DNA of 64,000 nt from Actinokineospora auranticolor (GTDB lineage Bacteria > Actinomycetota > Actinomycetes > Mycobacteriales > Pseudonocardiaceae), in contig NZ_PTIX01000007.1 in assembly GCF_002934265.1 (NCBI RefSeq), forward strand, positions 124,001 to 188,000. The letters run 5' to 3'. Below, one piece after another: positions 25,328 to 33,535 of this stretch. Below the pieces are notes generated by a model. That model was given only the letters and a program-made list of their open reading frames with translations, made no database searches and was not told the DNA's origin. Numbering within the stretch: the first letter of the stretch is position 1; every line of letters begins with the position of its first letter. Made by a program: the position numbers and the translations under genes.

Positions 25328-28300
25328 AAAGACCCCGCCCTCACCTACGAAGGCGCTCTGCGGATCCTCGGCCGCCACGAGCCCAAGGGCTTGAAGGCGG
25401 TCGACCTGGCATTGGGCGTGGGCATCATTGGCGCTGGTGTGGCGTCCTTGTTCGCTCCGGCTGCCGCGGCGGCGCTGTTCGCGTCGGTGTGGTCGTGGGT
25501 CGACCAGAAGAACGAGGCCATGGGGTTGGTTCGCGCGGCCATCGACAAGGTCTCGGGCCGGGCCAAGAACCTCAACGGCGTCGAACGTCGAGAGTTGATC
25601 CTCGCGGCTCACTCGACGCTGGTGGTCACCTCCTACTTCGAGGCCCTGCGCGAAAGCCTGGGCGAGGAGCGCTTCAAGGCGCTTGAGTTGACGGACGCGG
25701 AGATGCGCGCCCTCGCCGAACCGAGCGCGCGGGTGCTCTACCAGGCGGAGATCCCGGTGCCGTCGGCGTCGGCGGGGTTCGTCGAGAACCAGGGGAGGGT
25801 CGAGGACTGGCTTACCGCCCTCGACTTCCGGGTGCGCGAGTTCATCGACGGTCTCGCGGTGAACGAGCACACCCATCACCGGCTGTACAAGAGTGTCGTG
25901 GTGCGGGCGGGTGTGCGCTACCAGTCGCACTACCTGCGTCTGGCCGCCACGGTCCCGGAATTCCTCGCCTGGGCGTCCTTCGGCGAACACGCCGCGACCC
26001 GCTCGTCGATCCGCGATCTGCGGGCCGACTTCGAGATCGCGCTGATCGGCCAGACCGATGCCCTCGCGCGCATCGAGTCGATGCTGGCGCTGTCGGCACC
26101 CGCCGATCCTGCCGGCGATGCTCGTGCGACCGTGCATACCGGCAATCGGGCGGAACTGCGGGAGCAGATCATCCCGGAGTCCGCGGCTGCCAAGTACGGC
26201 AGCTTCGTCGTCTTCCCGACCGTGGATCGGTTGTTCGTCAACCCTCGCTACCGGTTCGCGGTGTATGGGCCCGATGCACAGCCGTCGGCCGAGAAGTGGT
26301 GGGGTGACAGGGAAGTCCAGCACGACCTCGACCTCCGGCTGGTGGCCCACCTGACCTCGGCGGAAGCCGCCCGCCGACCGCTGCTGATCCTCGGCCACCC
26401 GGGGGCGGGCAAAAGCCTGCTGACCAAGGTCCTGGCCGCTCGCTTGTCCACGCCGTCTTACACCGTGGTTCGGGTCCCGCTCCGGCACGTGGGTGGGGAC
26501 CTGCCGGTCTACGACCAGATACAGCAGGCGCTCAGCCGCTCCACCCACGCCCGCGTCGAGTGGAAGGACCTCGACGCCCAGAGCCTGGACACCGTCCGCG
26601 TGGTTCTACTGGACGGCCTGGACGAGTTGGTCCACCAGACCCACACCCGGCTCAACGGCTACCTGCACGCCGTCGCCGAGTTCCAGCGCTGCGAGGCCGA
26701 CCTCGGGCGCCCGGTGGCCGTGGTGGTGACCTCGCGGACGGTTGTGGCCGATCGGGTGGAGATCCCGAACAACACACCGATCATCAAGCTGGAGTCGTTC
26801 GACGAGGACCAGATCGCGGCCTGGTTGCGCGTGTGGCACGAGGCCAACGCGATGGAGATCGCTCGGGACACGGTCGGCATGGTCCCCCTCGAACTGGCCC
26901 TCGCGCACCAGGACCTGACCGGGCAGCCTTTGCTGCTGCTCATGATGGCGCTCTACGTCGCCGACCCGCTGGCACCGGGCCTCGATGGCGAACTCGCCCC
27001 GGTCGACCTGTACGAGCGCTTGCTCCGGCACTTCGCCGAACGGGAGGCGACGAAGTCACCGACAGGCTTGGCGGCACGGGAAGTCGCCAAGCGCGTGGAC
27101 GACCACCTGGACCGCTTGGCGATCGTCGCGTTGGCGATGTTCAACCGGGGCAGGCAGGACATCACGGCGGAGGAGCTGCACGCGGACATCGCCGCGCTGG
27201 AGAAGACGAAGGACCTGCCCATCGACACAGGGCAGCGGGTTCTGGGGGAGTTCTTCTTCGTGCACACCTCGGAAGCGCGGTTCGGTTCGACGGAATCACC
27301 CCAGCGCCGCCATGAGTTCCTGCACGCGACTTTCAGCGAATACCTGGTCGCGAACCGGGTGGTGGAGGAACTGGTCGACGTCATGCGGGTGGCGTCGGCC
27401 GGTCGGCGGGGCATGCGCAAGCCGGATGACGATCTGCTGTTCGCCCTGCTGTCGCACGAGGTCCTCCAGTCGCGGGCGAACATCGTTGGCTTCGCCAGGG
27501 ACCTGTTGGCTCGGCTGGACGAGACCGATCGGATTCTGGTGGCGGATGTTCTGGGTGCGCTGATCGCCGAGTACCGGGACCGGCACGGATCCGATGAGTA
27601 CCAGGATTACCGACCGAGATCGGCAGACCAGGTCCGTGCCCTTGCGGCCTACTCGGCCAACCTGGTGCTGCTCTGCATCGCGCTTGAGCCGGATGGTGTT
27701 CGACTCGCCGCGTTGTGGCCTGACCAAGCGGACCCGCTGGTGCCCTGGCGGGCCATGCTCTCGTTGTGGCGAGCGGGCTTGGCCCCCGAGTCCTGGTTGG
27801 TGATGCTGGCCGCGCTGCACAACGAGGGCGGCGTGGTCCACGCGACTTCGGACTATCTGGTCAGCGAGGCTATCAACCACGCGGACCTCGCGGGCGACCT
27901 GCACACGCACCAACTTCTGCGGCTCGGTGGAGAGCTCTTTTCAGACTACGCTCGCCGCGATGCGAGAGGCGGGTTCCGTTCAGTTGGCCTTGCGACGGAA
28001 ATGGTCGTGTCGCTGGTCCGGCAGCGACCAGTCGCGCTATCGCGGGCCGATACCGGGGCGTTGCGCCTTGGTGGAGATGATCCTCCGGTAGATCTTGGCA
28101 TGTTGGTCCAGCGGACCCTCGTATCCGGTGCGCTTGTGCAGACTTTCGAATCTGTTGTAGAGATGGTCCGATACCTGTTTTTGGTTCGCCCTGGGGAGTA
28201 TATCGATCGATATGCGCTGGCGGCCTCGCTGCTGGCGCACCCGCGCATTCTTAGTAAGATTCCAGATGTGGAAAATCAGCTTTTGGATGTTGCCGACCGC

Positions 28301-28501
28301 GGGATTCTGTTGATGTTGAGGTTGGGCAACTCGAGTCTCGAGGAGGACGAGCAGGAGCTTATCGATCAAGTTCGAGCGAAGTACGAGGCTCGTTGGGGAG
28401 TCGCGGAGGCCGTCATTGACGAACGGACCTTGAAGGCGATGCGTTCCGTCCTCGATGCCCACCGGTGGCCGAGGCGACCAGAATCGCGAGACTTGCCGTG
28501 A
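25322..28501 (+). CDS. NACHT-domain NTPase (bNACHT-type)
   Basis: A 1059-residue STAND NTPase. The N-terminal 130 residues are helical with a Gly/Ala-rich hydrophobic pair (GVGIIGAGVASLFAPAAAAA), as in NACHT N-terminal helical (NNH) modules. The NTPase has Walker A GHPGAGKS (358-365) and the NACHT-type Walker B VVLLDGLDE (427-435), followed by VVVTSRT and a helical winged region (GQPLLLLMMALYVADP). Residues about 660-1059 form a long helical sensor-like region. Bacterial NACHT proteins are antiphage or immune-like sensors; no partner enzyme is fused here, so the N-terminal domain is the likely effector. Base composition drops near the 3' end. Confidence 0.88.
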   Translation: MSKDPALTYEGALRILGRHEPKGLKAVDLALGVGIIGAGVASLFAPAAAAALFASVWSWVDQKNEAMGLVRAAIDKVSGRAKNLNGVERRELILAAHSTLVVTSYFEALRESLGEERFKALELTDAEMRALAEPSARVLYQAEIPVPSASAGFVENQGRVEDWLTALDFRVREFIDGLAVNEHTHHRLYKSVVVRAGVRYQSHYLRLAATVPEFLAWASFGEHAATRSSIRDLRADFEIALIGQTDALARIESMLALSAPADPAGDARATVHTGNRAELREQIIPESAAAKYGSFVVFPTVDRLFVNPRYRFAVYGPDAQPSAEKWWGDREVQHDLDLRLVAHLTSAEAARRPLLILGHPGAGKSLLTKVLAARLSTPSYTVVRVPLRHVGGDLPVYDQIQQALSRSTHARVEWKDLDAQSLDTVRVVLLDGLDELVHQTHTRLNGYLHAVAEFQRCEADLGRPVAVVVTSRTVVADRVEIPNNTPIIKLESFDEDQIAAWLRVWHEANAMEIARDTVGMVPLELALAHQDLTGQPLLLLMMALYVADPLAPGLDGELAPVDLYERLLRHFAEREATKSPTGLAAREVAKRVDDHLDRLAIVALAMFNRGRQDITAEELHADIAALEKTKDLPIDTGQRVLGEFFFVHTSEARFGSTESPQRRHEFLHATFSEYLVANRVVEELVDVMRVASAGRRGMRKPDDDLLFALLSHEVLQSRANIVGFARDLLARLDETDRILVADVLGALIAEYRDRHGSDEYQDYRPRSADQVRALAAYSANLVLLCIALEPDGVRLAALWPDQADPLVPWRAMLSLWRAGLAPESWLVMLAALHNEGGVVHATSDYLVSEAINHADLAGDLHTHQLLRLGGELFSDYARRDARGGFRSVGLATEMVVSLVRQRPVALSRADTGALRLGGDDPPVDLGMLVQRTLVSGALVQTFESVVEMVRYLFLVRPGEYIDRYALAASLLAHPRILSKIPDVENQLLDVADRGILLMLRLGNSSLEEDEQELIDQVRAKYEARWGVAEAVIDERTLKAMRSVLDAHRWPRRPESRDLP

Positions 28502-28560
28502 GCAGCTGCCTGAACAACGCGCGGCGGGCGGCGCGTTGTGAGCGGGTTGTGCGGGGCATG
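28414..28560 (-). CDS. short membrane/signal-peptide ORF antisense to NACHT 3' end
   Basis: A 48-codon frame with ATG 28560 and an excellent GGAGGTGA ribosome-binding site 8 nt upstream. It opens MPRTTRSQRAARRALFRQLL and continues TASLAILVASATGG, like a signal peptide or single membrane segment, then breaks off within a short polar tail. It overlaps the NACHT gene by 88 nt. The best reading is the remnant 5' end of a secreted-protein gene cut off when the NACHT gene arrived; a genuine small membrane peptide is possible. Confidence 0.35.
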
Positions 28561-28571
28561 ACGGGTCACCT

Positions 28572-28621
28572 CCGGTCCGGGCACCGAGTTCGTCTTTCTA
28601 CATCGTCGGTGCCCGGACCGG
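28572..28621. terminator. perfect 16-bp hairpin between NACHT and SulP genes
   Basis: CCGGTCCGGGCACCGA and its exact complement enclose an 18-nt loop. The hairpin lies 70 nt after the NACHT stop and 11 nt after the convergent SulP stop, so it can terminate both. Confidence 0.75.
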
Positions 28622-28632
28622 TGTGACAGGCG

Positions 28633-30864
28633 TCACCCAGTTAGCGCTGCGTCCTCCAGCGGGGTGTACCTGTCGCCCGCCAGCATGTGCAGCGTTCCTG
28701 TGGGGATGTCGAAGAACAGGCCGACCAGTCGCACGTCGCTCTTCGCCACCTCAGGGATCTTCCGCAGGTTCTCCAGCTGCACGGCCACGTTCACCATCGA
28801 GAGCTGGTCGACCTCCGACCACCCCTCCGCCGCGGCCCGTTGGGCCACCGGGTGCCCGTCGCGGTAGGCGGCGACCGAGGGTTTGCCCCAGCGCAGCCAC
28901 TGCGTGATCGGGTTGTCGTCGGTGGGGTCTGCCAGGAGGGCTCCCATGCCGCCGCAGCGGGAGTGGCCGCAGACGACCAGGGTCGGGACTTCCAGGGTGT
29001 TCAACGCGTAGAGGACGCCCGCTTGGACCGACTGGTCGTAGCCCTTGGGGTCCGGTACCAGGTTGCCGACGTTGCGGATCGTGAACAGGTCGCCCGGGCC
29101 GGACGCGGTGATCACGTTCGGCACGATCCGGGAATCCGCGCAGGTCAGGAACACCGCGTGGGGGCGTTGGATGCCCGCCAGCTTCCGCAGGTGCGGGCGG
29201 ATGGCCGGGGCGCCGGTGCGGGCGTACTCCTGCGCACCCGTCACCAGGGGCTTCAGCACGTCGTCCGGGCCGTCGGAGCGCTGGCGCGGGATCATCGGCT
29301 CCGTCACCTGCCAGTCCGACCACGGCGAGAACCACCGCAGGCCCCGACCGTCCCGCTTGCCGATCCGGCCGATCTCGTCGACCAGGACCGTGCCGCCGGT
29401 GGACCCGTGCTGGCGGCGCCAGGCGGAGAGGTGTTCGTACGCCGCGTGGTCGAGGTAGTCGGCCACCAGCTCCAGGTGCACCGCGCTGCCGTCGGGCACC
29501 TGCGACAGCACCCGGGAAATCCGCGGGACGGACAGGAAGCTGAGCGTGCCCTCGACGATGACCGCGCACATCGGGCGGCCTTCGGCGTCGACCTCCTCAC
29601 CTGTCTCGACCCGCACCCGCGCCCACACCACGCGCCGCAGCATGTCGAGGAGGGCGACGGCGAGTCCGATTAGGACACCTTCCAGGAGGTTGAGCATCAC
29701 GACGCCGACCAGGGTCACGGCGTAGATGTGCAGTTCGCCGTGTTCGCGGGCGTTCGCGATGTCCCGCAACCGGACCAGGCGCAGGCCGATCACGACCAGC
29801 AGGCCCGCCAGCGCGGCCAGGGGCACCTGCTCGACCAGGCCGACCAGCAGCACGGTGAACAGCAGCACCCACACCCCGTGCAGGATCGCCGACGCCCGGG
29901 TGCGAGCGCCGACGCGCACGTTGGTGGAGCTGCGCACGATCACGCCCGTGACCGGCAGGCCGCCGAGCAGGCCGGAGGTGATGTTCGCCCCGCCCTGGCC
30001 GACCAGCTCCCGGTTGAGGTCGCTGCGGTGGCCCTCGCGCATCTTGTCGACCGAGACCGCGGAGAGCAGGCTCTCCACGCTCGCGATGATCGTCATCGTC
30101 AGCACGCCGACGGCGAACGCGCCCCACTGGCCGTCGGGCAGCGACGGCAGCGTGATCGCGGACAGCGGGTCGTCCGGCAGGTCGACCCTGGCGACCTCCA
30201 GCGCGGTCAGCGCGGCGAAGGCGGTCACGCCCACGATCGCCACCAGCGGCGCGGGCACGCCGCGCAGCTTCGCGGGTACGCGCGGCCAGGCCAGCAGCAG
30301 TGCGATGACCACCAACCCGACGGCGGTCGCCGCCGGGTCGAGTCCCAGGACGGTCTCCGGCAGGTCGCGGACGTTCTCCCAGGCGGTCGACCCGGCCGAG
30401 CCGCCCGCGAGGACGTGCAGCTGGCCCAGGACGATGGTCACGCCGATGCCCGCGAGCATGGCGTGGACGACGGTGGGGGAGATGGCGAGCGCGGCGCGAC
30501 CGACCCGGCAGGCGCCGAGCGCGACTTGCAGCACGCCCGCGCACACGGTGATCGCGCAGGTGGTGGCCCAGCCGAACTCGTCGACGAGTTCGGCCACGAC
30601 CACGGCGAGCCCGGCGGCGGGGCCGCTGACCTGCAGGGGAGAGCCGCCGAGCGCACCGGCGACGAGACCGCCGACCACGGCGGCGATGAGACCGGCCATC
30701 ACCGGCGCGCCCGAGGCGGCCGCGATGCCGACGGACAGGGGGATGGCGACGAGGAAGACGACTAGCGAGGCGGATAGGTCGAACCGGGCGTCCCGGGTGA
30801 GCCACTGGCGCACGCGCGCCGAGGGCGGGGCGTGGGCGGGACCGTTGGTGCGTACGGCACCCAT
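28633..30864 (-). CDS. SulP transporter fused to beta-carbonic anhydrase
   Basis: A 743-residue fusion. Residues about 25-420 are a SulP/SLC26 anion transporter with 10-12 helices (FDLSASLVVFLVAIPLSVGI, then SGPAAGLAVVVAELVDE). A STAS-like linker follows at about 440-520 (VEGTLSFLSVPRISRVLSQV). Residues about 540-743 are a beta-class carbonic anhydrase with zinc ligands Cys575 and Asp577 (CADSR), His634 and Cys637 (CGHSRCGG). Such fusions probably import bicarbonate and interconvert it with CO2 at the membrane. ATG 30864 has GGAGG upstream. A 6-bp palindrome 90 nt upstream may be an operator. Confidence 0.93.
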   Translation of the reverse strand: MGAVRTNGPAHAPPSARVRQWLTRDARFDLSASLVVFLVAIPLSVGIAAASGAPVMAGLIAAVVGGLVAGALGGSPLQVSGPAAGLAVVVAELVDEFGWATTCAITVCAGVLQVALGACRVGRAALAISPTVVHAMLAGIGVTIVLGQLHVLAGGSAGSTAWENVRDLPETVLGLDPAATAVGLVVIALLLAWPRVPAKLRGVPAPLVAIVGVTAFAALTALEVARVDLPDDPLSAITLPSLPDGQWGAFAVGVLTMTIIASVESLLSAVSVDKMREGHRSDLNRELVGQGGANITSGLLGGLPVTGVIVRSSTNVRVGARTRASAILHGVWVLLFTVLLVGLVEQVPLAALAGLLVVIGLRLVRLRDIANAREHGELHIYAVTLVGVVMLNLLEGVLIGLAVALLDMLRRVVWARVRVETGEEVDAEGRPMCAVIVEGTLSFLSVPRISRVLSQVPDGSAVHLELVADYLDHAAYEHLSAWRRQHGSTGGTVLVDEIGRIGKRDGRGLRWFSPWSDWQVTEPMIPRQRSDGPDDVLKPLVTGAQEYARTGAPAIRPHLRKLAGIQRPHAVFLTCADSRIVPNVITASGPGDLFTIRNVGNLVPDPKGYDQSVQAGVLYALNTLEVPTLVVCGHSRCGGMGALLADPTDDNPITQWLRWGKPSVAAYRDGHPVAQRAAAEGWSEVDQLSMVNVAVQLENLRKIPEVAKSDVRLVGLFFDIPTGTLHMLAGDRYTPLEDAALTG

Positions 30865-30953
30865 GAGAACCTCCAGGTGTCGAATGAGCCGAGCCTTGGC
30901 GGACGTCGGTGAGCACATGGTGACCGATCGACCACGATGTGTCGCGTCCGCGA

Positions 30954-30971
30954 GGTAAACGACTCTTTACC
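30954..30971. promoter_or_regulatory. palindrome upstream of the SulP-CA gene
   Basis: GGTAAA-N6-TTTACC, an AT-rich palindrome in a GC-rich region, 90 nt upstream of the minus-strand SulP-carbonic anhydrase start. It is a candidate operator. Confidence 0.4.
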
Positions 30972-31044
30972 TTTCACGGTTCCGGTGACGGCCAGGCATG
31001 GTCAACATTCACTCGACGGAGTGAACTTCACCGTGACGACGGTC

Positions 31045-32007
31045 TCATTTGGTGGGCAAAGGCTCGGCTGGTGTGACAGGGGTCCGAGCGGCCATCTGCA
31101 CCAACGCGGCACCGGAGAGCAGCACCACCATGCCCACAATCTGGGCGGAGGACAGGGTTTCGTCAAGTAGCGCCCACGCCAGCAGCGTGGCCAGCACCGG
31201 CTCCGACAGCGCGAGCACGCTGGCCACTGTGGACGGCAGATAACGCAGTGAACTGGTGCTTAGCGTGTACGCGAGCGCCGTGCTCACCACCGCGACGGTC
31301 ACCAGCAGCACCCACACCGGTGCCCCCGAACCGTCCTCGCCGCCGAGGTCGCCGAGGCGGTCAAAGGGCAGCGCCCATGGCGGGGAGACGACGAAGAGCC
31401 CCACGGCGCCCACGACCATGCCCCAGGTGACCATCCCGATCGGGTGTTGCTCACCCGCACCCTTTTCGCCTAGCAGGTAATAGCCCGCGGAACAGAGGGC
31501 GGCGCCCATGCCCGCCAGCAGGCCGGTGGTGTCGAGTTGGAGGCCGTCCCAGAACTGGGTGATCAACCCGAGGCCCGTGAGCGCCAGCGCGGTGCCGACC
31601 CAGAAGAGGGCGGGCAGGTGCACGCGGCGGACGAACCGCACCCAGAGGGCGACCAGGACGGGGGAGACGTATTCGAGGAGCATCGCGATGCCGACGGGGA
31701 GGCGTGAGACGGCGACGAAGAAGAGGAGCTGGACGAGGGCTACACCGATGAGGCCGTAGGCGACGAGGGTTTTGAGGTGCTCGCGGCGCACGCGGAGGAT
31801 GTCGGGGCGGATCGCGGCGACGGTGACGAGGAGGACGAGGGCTGCGATGCCCGCGCGGGCGCTGGCTACCTGGTGGGGTGCGAAGCCTGCCTGCATGACG
31901 GACTTGGCTAGGGGGCCCGAGCTACCGAAGGCGGCGGAGGCGAAGAGGATGAGGAGTGTTCCGCGCACCCGGTGTTGCGCGGGCGTGCGAAGTTCGACGG
32001 TCGTCAC
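31045..32007 (-). CDS. EamA/RhtA-like exporter
   Basis: A 320-residue DMT-superfamily exporter with ten membrane segments. It opens GTLLILFASAAFGSSGPLAK and has the RhtA-like ending AYTLSTSSLRYLPSTVASVL, then LSEPVLATLLAWALLDETLS. RhtA relatives export threonine, homoserine or other amino acids; the substrate here is unknown. The GTG at 32007 has a GGGGGCT purine run before it. It has about 35% or less visible similarity to the exporter at 9.4 kb and is not a recent duplicate. Confidence 0.88.
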   Translation of the reverse strand: MTTVELRTPAQHRVRGTLLILFASAAFGSSGPLAKSVMQAGFAPHQVASARAGIAALVLLVTVAAIRPDILRVRREHLKTLVAYGLIGVALVQLLFFVAVSRLPVGIAMLLEYVSPVLVALWVRFVRRVHLPALFWVGTALALTGLGLITQFWDGLQLDTTGLLAGMGAALCSAGYYLLGEKGAGEQHPIGMVTWGMVVGAVGLFVVSPPWALPFDRLGDLGGEDGSGAPVWVLLVTVAVVSTALAYTLSTSSLRYLPSTVASVLALSEPVLATLLAWALLDETLSSAQIVGMVVLLSGAALVQMAARTPVTPAEPLPTK

Positions 32008-32240
32008 AGAGCCCCCAGGGTCGCGCTTTGCGGGGATGGTAGGACGTTTCCGGCAAGGTGCGCACGGGTTTACCTGGTGCGACGGGACGGTCGCACCGTG
32101 TGCGTGGGCCCTGGACGGATCCAGTACGCGACCGCCAGCGGACTGCGTTGGGTTCGGCGCCCTGCTACGTCAGGTGGTGGTGGGTGCCGGGGTGGTTAGG
32201 GCGACCCGGGGTGACGCCCACGGTTTGGACGGTTGCTGGA
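32008..32240. other. gene-free stretch left of the CRISPR array
   Basis: 233 nt. It must contain the promoter of the minus-strand EamA gene. No cas gene, leader-like AT-rich tract or other feature is visible. Confidence 0.5.
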
Positions 32241-32573
32241 TGACCATCCCCGCGTGTGCGGAGACGACGTGGGTCCGCCAGAGCATGACGCGTACCTTGG
32301 CGGATCAGCCCCGCGTGCGCAGGGACGCCTCGAACTTCACGGGCACGGACGTCATGTTGTCTGGATCAGCCCCGCGTGTGCGGGGACGACATGAGGGGAC
32401 TGGCGGCGGAGATCCGGCCGGGCGGATCAGCCCCGCGTGCGCGGGGACGACCCGGTGTACCGGTCGGCCTCGGCCGCCAGCGGCGGATCAGCCCCGCGTG
32501 CGCGGGGACGACCTGACGGATCGTGCGGGGGCGGAGGGGATCGGGGGATCAGCCCCGCGTGCGCGGGGACGAC
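32241..32573 (-). CRISPR. six-repeat type I-E-like CRISPR array
   Basis: Six 28-bp repeats start at 32241, 32302, 32363, 32424, 32485 and 32546, with five spacers of exactly 33 nt. On the plus strand the consensus begins GGATCAGCCCCGCG and ends TGCGCGGGGACGAC. The left-most two repeats have 5 and 2 mismatches and the third has 1; the right three are identical. Degeneration at the left plus the GTCGTCCCCGCG start of I-E repeats on the complementary strand indicate transcription on the minus strand with the leader to the right. Only 44 nt separate the array from the plsC stop, so there is little room for a leader. No cas gene is in the window. Confidence 0.95.
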
Positions 32574-32617
32574 ACTTGGTGACCTGCGGGTTCACAGGCC
32601 GCAGCGGCCGTTTTCCT

Positions 32618-33439
32618 TCACTTCGGTTGGGCGGTCTCCACCGTTGGGCGCCAGGGGCTGACCGAGTCCGTGGGGCGGGTCGGGTCGTGGAAGGCGGGGG
32701 TGTCCGGTTCCGACTTCCGCAGCTCCACCAGGTGCTCGGTGATCTGCCGCATGATCCGGGCGTGCGCCTTCACCGCGTCCCCCGGCTTCCCGTCGGCCAG
32801 ATCCGACAGGTCGACCCGGGGCCCGAAGTGCACGCGGAACACCGGTCGCCTGCGCACCGCCTTGAAGAACGACACCACGAGCGGCTTCACGTCCGCCCAC
32901 CCGCTGACCGTCTCCGTCCCCCAGCACACCGCCTCGTGCGCGCCCCACTGGCTGATCGTCACCACCGGCACGCCACCGTTCAACGCCATCCGCGCGGCGC
33001 CCGTCTTGCCGCGTTCCGGCCACAGGCCCGGCTCCCGGCTGACCCGGCCCTCCGGGTACAGCAGCAGCGGCACCTGGGCCGTCTTCAGCGTCTCCGTGGC
33101 CCGCCCGAAGGCGTCCGCGATGTTCGCCTTGCCGCGGTCCACGCGCAGGTGTCCGGCGGCGCGCAGGAAGAAGCCGAGCACCGGGGCGTCCAGCAGGCCC
33201 CCGGTCAGCATGAACCGGGGCAGGAACCCCGCCTTGCGGCACGCCTCCATCAGCACGAACGGGTCGAACATGCCGATGTGGTTGGCGGTCACGAGCACCG
33301 GCTTCCCGCGCAGCTCCGCCGGGAACTCACCGGTGATCTCGATCTTTCCCACGCTGCGGACCACGGCCGCGTCGATGGCGCACATGACCCGCCAGACCAG
33401 CGGGGTCTGGGCTCGTCGGGGGGACTGCGGGGCTGACAT
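32618..33439 (-). CDS. 1-acyl-sn-glycerol-3-phosphate acyltransferase-like (PlsC)
   Basis: A 273-residue PlsC-family acyltransferase. Motif I is NHIGMFD (H-x4-D catalytic pair), motif II lies near GKANIADAF, motif III is YPEGRVSR and motif IV is near GGVPVVTISQWG. It transfers acyl chains to lysophosphatidic acid or a related acceptor at the inner face of the membrane. ATG 33439 (MSAPQSP) is chosen; ATG 33451 would add four residues. It is divergent from ftsK. The C-terminal Pro/Thr-rich tail is unstructured. Confidence 0.88.
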   Translation of the reverse strand: MSAPQSPRRAQTPLVWRVMCAIDAAVVRSVGKIEITGEFPAELRGKPVLVTANHIGMFDPFVLMEACRKAGFLPRFMLTGGLLDAPVLGFFLRAAGHLRVDRGKANIADAFGRATETLKTAQVPLLLYPEGRVSREPGLWPERGKTGAARMALNGGVPVVTISQWGAHEAVCWGTETVSGWADVKPLVVSFFKAVRRRPVFRVHFGPRVDLSDLADGKPGDAVKAHARIMRQITEHLVELRKSEPDTPAFHDPTRPTDSVSPWRPTVETAQPK

Positions 33440-33535
33440 GCGCGTGAGCATGACATGTCCCAGGTCAGCGCCGACTTCGAGGCCCACGGTGTGGCAGCCC
33501 GCCCCTTCCCGATCGGGCGACTACGGTGTCCAGAC

